Below, in pieces: positions 22,788 to 26,955 of a DNA stretch of 26,955 bases. A program made the translations under genes and the position numbers. Below the pieces are notes generated by a model. That model saw only the letters and a program-made list of their open reading frames with translations, had not been told where the DNA came from and did not search any database. Origin of the DNA: CAZVEE01 sp964625525 (lineage in GTDB: Bacteria; Pseudomonadota; Alphaproteobacteria; JAJFIK01). The DNA is taken from the NCBI GenBank assembly GCA_964625525.1, contig CAZVEE010000047.1, positions 1 through 26,955 of the forward strand, given 5' to 3'. Position 1 is the first letter of the stretch. Every line of letters begins with the position of its first letter.

Positions 22788-22854
22788 GGACCAACAGACT
22801 CCCACTACCTATCGACCCCTCGACTCCCAGCCGGAGCGAGCCCAAGAGGTTCCC

Positions 22855-23922
22855 ATGACACGCCCCACCCAGAAGCGCCTTCTGTCGGTCTTGAAGGGAG
22901 AAAAAGTTGATCGCCCGCCTCTCTGGCTGATGCGTCAAGCAGGACGCTACCTGCCGGAGTACAGAGCAGTGCGGGCCGAAGCAGGGAGCTTTCTCGATCT
23001 CTGCTATGATCCGGAGAAAGCAGCAGAGGTGACCTTACAGCCGCTGCGGCGCTTTCCTCTGGATGCAGCCATCCTGTTTGCGGATATCCTTTTGATCCCC
23101 CAGGCCCTGGGGCTCGATCTTCAATTTCTGGAAGGCGAAGGCCCCAAGCTTCAACCGGTGGAGACGGCCGAAGATCTGGCGCGGCTGCGCCCGGAACGGC
23201 TGCATGAGCATTTGGCACCGGTCTATGACACTGTCGCGCGGCTGAAGACGGCTTTGGATCCGTCAGTGACAGTGATCGGGTTTGCCGGGGCGCCCTGGAC
23301 CGTGGCGACGTACATGCTGGGCGGCAAAGGTCCGGCGGGCCAGGATGCGGCGCGGCTGTGGGGCTATCGCCATCCGGATCTCTTTGCGCAATTGCTGGAT
23401 ATTCTGGTTGAGACCACCGCGGCCTATCTGAACCGTCAGATCCAGGCCGGCGCGGAAGTGGTGCAGATCTTTGACAGTTGGGCTGGCGGCGTGCCGGCGA
23501 CGGCCTTCCGCGATTGGTGCATTGCGCCCACCAGAGCCATTGTGGAGCGGCTGAGGGCCCAGCACCCGCAAATCCCGATCATCGGCTTCCCACGGGCCTG
23601 TGGGCCGCTCTATGAGCCCTTCCTGGCCGAAACAGGGGTGACGGCCGTGAGCCTTGATACCGGTCTTGATCCGATTTGGGCCAAGCGTGTGCTTCAGGCC
23701 CGTGCACCAGTGCAAGGCAATCTGGATCCCATGGCGCTCGTGGCCGGGGGCGATGTGTTGCGCCGGGAAGCGCGCCAGCTGCTGGAGACCTTTGGGGACG
23801 CGCCCTATATCTTCAATCTCGGCCACGGCATCGTTCCGCAGACACCGCCGGACCACGTGGCTCAGTTGGGATCTTTCATCAAGGAATGGGCGGATGATGC
23901 CGGAGCACGGATCGCACGGTGA
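22855..23922 (+). CDS. hemE: Uroporphyrinogen decarboxylase
   Basis: Decarboxylates uroporphyrinogen III to coproporphyrinogen III in haem synthesis. The 355-aa product has the N-terminal signature PLWLMRQAGRYLPEYR with MRQAGR at 26-31, the catalytic Asp in ILFADILL (D77), GFAGAPWTVATYMLGGKG, IFDSWAGG, and the C-terminal NLGHGIVPQTPPDHV. The ATG at 22855 follows AAGAGG at close spacing; the upstream in-frame extension crosses the origin candidate and is not conserved in type. The last codons overlap the start of hemH, and hemE-hemH-hemJ appear to form one unit. Confidence 0.97.
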   Translation: MTRPTQKRLLSVLKGEKVDRPPLWLMRQAGRYLPEYRAVRAEAGSFLDLCYDPEKAAEVTLQPLRRFPLDAAILFADILLIPQALGLDLQFLEGEGPKLQPVETAEDLARLRPERLHEHLAPVYDTVARLKTALDPSVTVIGFAGAPWTVATYMLGGKGPAGQDAARLWGYRHPDLFAQLLDILVETTAAYLNRQIQAGAEVVQIFDSWAGGVPATAFRDWCIAPTRAIVERLRAQHPQIPIIGFPRACGPLYEPFLAETGVTAVSLDTGLDPIWAKRVLQARAPVQGNLDPMALVAGGDVLRREARQLLETFGDAPYIFNLGHGIVPQTPPDHVAQLGSFIKEWADDAGARIAR

Positions 23923-25027
23923 CGACAATGGGCAACCTGGTGGCGCTTACGGGCGCGTGGCCGTGGTACTGTTCAATCTGGGGGGGCCGGATAAGCCAGA
24001 GTCGGTGCAGCCGTTTCTGTTCAACCTCTTCAACGATCCGGCCATCATCGATCTGCCCTGGATCTTGCGTACACCGCTCGCCCATTTCGTCTCGCGGCGG
24101 CGGGCGCCCACGGCTCGGGAAATCTACGATCACATGGGCGGGCGGTCGCCCATCGTGCCCGAGACCGAAGCCCAGGCGGAGGCCTTGAAAACTGCACTGA
24201 TGGAGACAGGCCAGTTCGAGGCCGTGGATGTCTCGATTGCCATGCGCTATTGGCACCCACGCGCGGAAGTGGCGGCCGCACAGGTCAAGGCCTTTGCCCC
24301 CGATCGCATCGTTTTACTGCCGCTCTATCCCCAGTTTTCAGCCACCACCAGCGGTTCGTCCCTGAAGGAATGGCATGAAGCGGCGGCCCAAGCGGGTGTT
24401 CGTGCCCCGACCCATACGCTGTGTTGTTCGCCGACCGAGCCGTCTCTGATCGAGGCCCATGCGGCCCTGCTGACCAAAGCCTTGCAAGAGGTGGGTGAGC
24501 AGCCCGTGCGGGTCTTGTTCTCCGCCCATGGCCTGCCCAAGCGGAATGTGGCCAAGGGTGATCCCTATCAGTGGCAGGTCGAGCAGACATGCGCCGCCAT
24601 TGTGGACAAGCTGGGGATGGCCGGGCTCGACTGGATCACGTGCTATCAAAGCCGCGTGGGGCCGTTGGAATGGATCGGGCCTTCCACCGATGATGAAATC
24701 GAGCGCGCCGGCGCGGACGGTAAAGCGGTGGTGTTATCCCCAATCGCGTTCGTATCGGAACACTCTGAAACGCTTGTGGAACTGGATATTGAATATCGGG
24801 AACTGGCCGAGCACGCACAGGTGCCGGCTTATGTCCGCGTGCCGGCATTGGGCGCCCATCCGGGATATGTGCAAAGTCTGGTGAACGGGCTCTTCACCGC
24901 CCTGGAAAACGGGAGTATGTGCTCTCACACCGGAGGGCGCGTCTGTCCGGCTGTGCATAAACGCTGCCCCATGCGGTTGAGCGCGCGGACCGATCAGGGG
25001 ATGAGCGCCCAGAGGGCCGCACGCTGA
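23897..25027 (+). CDS. hemH: Ferrochelatase, probably with a [2Fe-2S] cluster
   Basis: Inserts Fe(II) into protoporphyrin IX, the final haem step. The 376-aa product has the N-terminal VVLFNLGGPD, YPQFSATTSGS, the catalytic His in FSAHGLPKRNVAKGDPYQWQ (H211) and the acidic partner in VSEHSETLVELD (E291). A C-terminal extension carries C342, C350 and C357 (MCSHTGGRVCPAVHKRC), and an internal Cys pair lies at 176-177. This matches the plan of Caulobacter-type ferrochelatases, whose cluster uses one internal and three C-terminal cysteines. The start is one of two adjacent ATGs (23894 or 23897), overlapping hemE by about 26 nt with AAGGA upstream; a GTG before VVLFNLGGPD would remove the odd polar N-terminus and cannot be excluded. 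Confidence 0.94.
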   Translation: MPEHGSHGDDNGQPGGAYGRVAVVLFNLGGPDKPESVQPFLFNLFNDPAIIDLPWILRTPLAHFVSRRRAPTAREIYDHMGGRSPIVPETEAQAEALKTALMETGQFEAVDVSIAMRYWHPRAEVAAAQVKAFAPDRIVLLPLYPQFSATTSGSSLKEWHEAAAQAGVRAPTHTLCCSPTEPSLIEAHAALLTKALQEVGEQPVRVLFSAHGLPKRNVAKGDPYQWQVEQTCAAIVDKLGMAGLDWITCYQSRVGPLEWIGPSTDDEIERAGADGKAVVLSPIAFVSEHSETLVELDIEYRELAEHAQVPAYVRVPALGAHPGYVQSLVNGLFTALENGSMCSHTGGRVCPAVHKRCPMRLSARTDQGMSAQRAAR

Positions 25028-25054
25028 GCCGAGGCAACCGAACAGGAGACCACT

Positions 25055-25507
25055 ATGGCACCGGCCGTCGGATCTGATCTCTATAACTGGGTCCTGGCCC
25101 TGCATGTGATTTCGGTGATTGCCTGGATGGCGGGCATGCTCTATCTGCCGCGCCTTTTCGTCTATCACTGCCAGGTGCCGGTGGGCAGCCCGCAGTCAGA
25201 ACTCTTCAAAGTGATGGAAGAGAAACTGCTGCGCATCATTATGAACCCGGCGATGATTGCGAGCTGGATTTTCGGGCTGATCCTGGTCGCCTCCTGGGGG
25301 TTGACCGGCCCGGGCATTGGCTGGCTGCACGGCAAGCTCTTGTTGGTTCTGGCCATGAGCGGTTTTCACGGCTTTTTGGCGAAGTCGCGCCGGCTTTTTG
25401 CCGAGGACGCCAACGACAAGTCCGAACGGTTCTGGCGGATCGCCAATGAAGGCCCGACAGTCCTCATGATTTTGATTGTGATCTTAGTGATCGTGAAACC
25501 CTTCTAA
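25055..25507 (+). CDS. hemJ: HemJ-type protoporphyrinogen IX oxidase
   Basis: Membrane-bound oxidase converting protoporphyrinogen IX to protoporphyrin IX, the step before ferrochelatase. The 150-aa product has about four transmembrane helices and the family's conserved polar residues: H17 in the first helix (ALHVISVIAWMAGMLYLPRLFVYH), WLHGKLLLVL, FHGFLAKSRR and the RFWRIANE segment before the last helix. The ATG at 25055 has AGGAGA 8 nt upstream. It is 27 nt after hemH, so hemE-hemH-hemJ supply three consecutive late steps except coproporphyrinogen oxidation. Confidence 0.95.
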   Translation: MAPAVGSDLYNWVLALHVISVIAWMAGMLYLPRLFVYHCQVPVGSPQSELFKVMEEKLLRIIMNPAMIASWIFGLILVASWGLTGPGIGWLHGKLLLVLAMSGFHGFLAKSRRLFAEDANDKSERFWRIANEGPTVLMILIVILVIVKPF

Positions 25508-25882
25508 GGCACGATGGCGCCGCGTCACAGGGGATCATCAGGACAGGCCGACATTATACGAACCATGGTCACGATGATCTCACGGTCTTTTCAGAGTGAG
25601 TACCTAACTTTTTCTATGGCGTAGACAGGGTGTCTTCGTTTATAGGATTTCAGAATTGGGTTCGCATTCAGGGGTTGCGAGCCCGACCACCTCCAAGTGT
25701 CGCAACTGGCGTGTGCGGTACTGCGGCGCGCCCAGCGCGCCTTTTCCAAGGCAACTCGGAACGCAAGGACCTTGCCGGTCCATGGGTCCGATGTGGTGCC
25801 GTCCTTCCTCCTTTGTCCCCACGCGGTCCCCCACATTCGGCGAGCCCCGGCCGAACGTCCTAGTGAGAAGGTGTTCGTTTCC
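25508..25882 (+). other. 375-nt rho leader region
   Basis: Gene-free region before rho. It holds a 19-codon ATG frame (25565-25624) without a good Shine-Dalgarno, TAGACA (25622-25627) with TAGGAT (25643-25648) as a weak promoter pair (15-nt spacer), an intrinsic-terminator-like hairpin (25725-25745), a second hairpin GGACC-TTGCC-GGTCC (25767-25781), and a C-rich, G-poor stretch (25801-25840: 19 C, 7 G) like a Rho-loading site. E. coli rho is autoregulated by attenuation in its leader; this leader could do likewise. Confidence 0.5.
25725..25745 (+). terminator. Intrinsic terminator or attenuator in the rho leader
   Basis: GGCGCGC (25725-25731), loop CCA, GCGCGCC (25735-25741), then TTTT (25742-25745). 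A perfect 7-bp all-GC stem followed directly by T's is a good intrinsic terminator. It is 218 nt after hemJ and 138 nt before the rho start, so it could end haem-operon transcripts or attenuate rho. Confidence 0.6.
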
Positions 25883-26955
25883 ATGACTCTGCAGGAGCTC
25901 AAACTGCAGGAACTCAAACTGCAGGAATTGAAGGCCAAGACACCCACCGACCTGCTGGAATTCGCCGAGGAGCTGGAAGTCGAGAACGCCAGCGCCATGC
26001 GCAAGCAGGACATGATGTTCGCTATCCTCAAACAGCTCGCCGAGCGGGATGTGGACATCACCGGGGGCGGTGTTTTGGAAGTGCTGCAGGATGGGTTCGG
26101 GTTCCTCCGTTCGCCGGAGGCCAACTACCTGCCGGGGCCGGACGACATTTATGTGTCGCCCAGTCAGATTCGCCGGTTTTCGCTGCGCACCGGGGATACG
26201 GTCGAAGGCCAGATCCGCAGCCCGAAAGATGGCGAGCGCTACTTCGCGCTGCTCAAAGTCAATCAGATCAATTTCGAGGATCCGGAGAAATCGCGCCACA
26301 AGGTGCATTTCGACAATCTGACGCCGCTCTATCCGGAAGAGCGGCTGCGGATGGAAACCGGAGATGCCGGCTCTAAAGACCTGAGCGCGCGGGTCATTGA
26401 CCTTGTGTCGCCGCTCGGTAAGGGCCAGCGGGGGCTGATCGTGGCGCCGCCGCGCACCGGTAAGACCGTCCTGTTGCAGAATATCGCCCATGCCATCACA
26501 ACCAATCATCCCGAATGCTATCTGATTGTGTTGTTGATCGATGAGCGTCCGGAAGAAGTGACCGATATGCAGCGCTCTGTGCGCGGAGAGGTCATCAGCT
26601 CCACGTTCGATGAACCGGCCGTCCGCCACGTGCAAGTGGCTGAAATGGTCATCGAAAAGGCCAAGCGCCTGGTGGAGCATGGGCGTGATGTCGTCATCCT
26701 GCTCGACTCCATTACCCGCCTGGGGCGCGCCTACAACACTGTGGTGCCGTCTTCGGGCAAAGTGCTGACCGGCGGTGTGGACGCCAACGCCCTGCAACGG
26801 CCAAAGCGGTTCTTCGGCGCGGCACGGAATATCGAGGAAGGTGGCTCACTGACGATTATCGCCACGGCGCTGATCGATACGGGCAGCCGCATGGACGAGG
26901 TGATCTTCGAAGAGTTCAAGGGCACCGGCAACTCGGAAATCGTCCTGGACCGGAA
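25883..26955 (+). CDS. rho: Transcription termination factor Rho, C-terminus beyond the window
   Basis: Hexameric RNA-dependent ATPase/helicase that terminates transcription. The 357 visible codons cover the N-terminal helical and OB RNA-binding domains (GFGFL at 71-75, then SPSQIRRFSLRTGD) and most of the ATPase domain. Walker A is PPRTGKT (K194), followed by LLIDERPEEVTDM, the Walker B region VVILLDSITRLGRAYN, the Q-loop region SSGKVLTGGVDANALQRPKRFFGAARN and the start of the R-loop-side helix. The N-terminus is unusual: LQELK is repeated three times in residues 3-17. The ATG at 25883 is the only Met before residue ~40 that gives a normal start. The window ends before the last ~70 residues. 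Confidence 0.98.
   Translation, partial: MTLQELKLQELKLQELKAKTPTDLLEFAEELEVENASAMRKQDMMFAILKQLAERDVDITGGGVLEVLQDGFGFLRSPEANYLPGPDDIYVSPSQIRRFSLRTGDTVEGQIRSPKDGERYFALLKVNQINFEDPEKSRHKVHFDNLTPLYPEERLRMETGDAGSKDLSARVIDLVSPLGKGQRGLIVAPPRTGKTVLLQNIAHAITTNHPECYLIVLLIDERPEEVTDMQRSVRGEVISSTFDEPAVRHVQVAEMVIEKAKRLVEHGRDVVILLDSITRLGRAYNTVVPSSGKVLTGGVDANALQRPKRFFGAARNIEEGGSLTIIATALIDTGSRMDEVIFEEFKGTGNSEIVLDR
25889..25933 (+). repeat. Threefold 15-nt in-frame repeat at the rho 5' end
   Basis: Three consecutive 15-nt units CTGCAGGAGCTCAAA, CTGCAGGAACTCAAA and CTGCAGGAATTGAAG encode LQELK-LQELK-LQELK. The units differ at the third codon position of Glu and in the Leu and Lys codons of the last unit, with decay increasing along the array. 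Confidence 0.95.

Larger units (their letters stand above)
22281..22854. other. Putative chromosomal origin of replication (oriC)
   Basis: A 574-nt gene-free gap between ppsR (RP001-type) and hemE, which are the genes flanking oriC in Caulobacter and Rickettsia. It contains DnaA-box-like 9-mers (E. coli-type relaxed consensus TTWTNCACA): TTGTCCACA at 22283 and CTTTTCACA at 22587 on plus, TTTTTCACA read on minus at 22440-22432 (a full match), TGATTCACA at 22779 on plus, TGATGCACA on minus at 22718-22710, and weaker ones at 22312 and 22378-22386. An AT-richer patch (22421-22440, 14 of 20 A/T) coincides with the best box. Four GANTC sites lie at 22696-22826. Flanking genes point away on both sides, as expected at an origin. 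I saw no CtrA-type TTAA-N7-TTAA site. Promoters for ppsR and hemE must also lie here. Confidence 0.7.

Noticed and set aside
22855..23922. Possible origin-associated haem operon as a novel link
   Set aside because: hemE next to oriC is a known alphaproteobacterial arrangement, so it is not new by itself.
25630..25863. 77-codon frame in the rho leader
   Set aside because: Starts with GTG without a Shine-Dalgarno, is Pro/Arg-rich and crosses the terminator-like hairpin; better explained as leader RNA.
25640..26797. 385-codon open frame on minus opposite rho and its leader
   Set aside because: Antisense to certain rho; low-complexity repeats in the frame come from the LQELK repeat on the other strand.
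1..26955. CRISPR arrays, IS elements, prophage or defence islands
   Set aside because: No regularly spaced repeats, transposase-, integrase- or phage-like genes were found in any frame.

Overview
This window is an alphaproteobacterial chromosome segment made almost entirely of housekeeping genes. The gene order is a classic alphaproteobacterial one: a ppsR-maf-aroE-coaE-dnaQ-secB-fxsA-Tim44 arm faces a hemE-hemH-hemJ-rho arm across a non-coding gap. Caulobacter, Rickettsia and Rhizobiales place the chromosomal origin between the homologues of ppsR (RP001) and hemE. The gap here (about 22281-22854) holds several DnaA-box-like 9-mers and a cluster of GANTC sites, so the window most likely contains oriC. 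The genus cannot be fixed from sequence alone. GC-rich codon use, GTG starts, an alphaproteobacterial-type HslV and an extended [2Fe-2S]-type ferrochelatase tail all fit Alphaproteobacteria. There are no tRNA, rRNA, IS, prophage or CRISPR features.

Left part (1-7350): the 3' end of dnaK, then dnaJ, an unrecognised minus-strand gene, dapB, a DUF2244 membrane protein, nth, a lipoprotein/EI24 membrane-protein pair, an adenosine kinase-type PfkB sugar kinase and hisE. Many pairs are convergent with almost no space between them, and several stop codons lie inside hairpins or overlap one another.

Middle (7351-12558): a histidine cluster in unusual form. hisH-hisA-hisF run on the minus strand. hisE is about 2.6 kb away, separated by a CYTH-CHAD gene, a gene for a possible PLD-like protein with a structured leader, and a candidate 32-codon small ORF with a near-perfect Shine-Dalgarno sequence. 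hisB is not beside hisH; a tiny membrane protein with an acidic, His-rich tail sits there instead. This interruption is the most accessory-looking part of the window.

Right-middle (12559-22280): hslVU (ATP-dependent protease), then smr, mltA and a Tim44-like gene on minus; fxsA and secB on plus; and dnaQ-coaE-aroE-maf-ppsR as a tightly packed minus-strand run leading away from the origin candidate.

Right end (22281-26955): the origin candidate, then hemE-hemH-hemJ (late haem synthesis), then rho (cut by the window end) behind a 375-nt leader with an intrinsic-terminator-like hairpin and a C-rich, G-poor stretch. Rho begins with a threefold 15-nt repeat encoding LQELK. I found no clearly new multi-gene system. 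The best leads are the origin region, the rho leader and repeat, the insertion in the his cluster, and several small sequence-level oddities.
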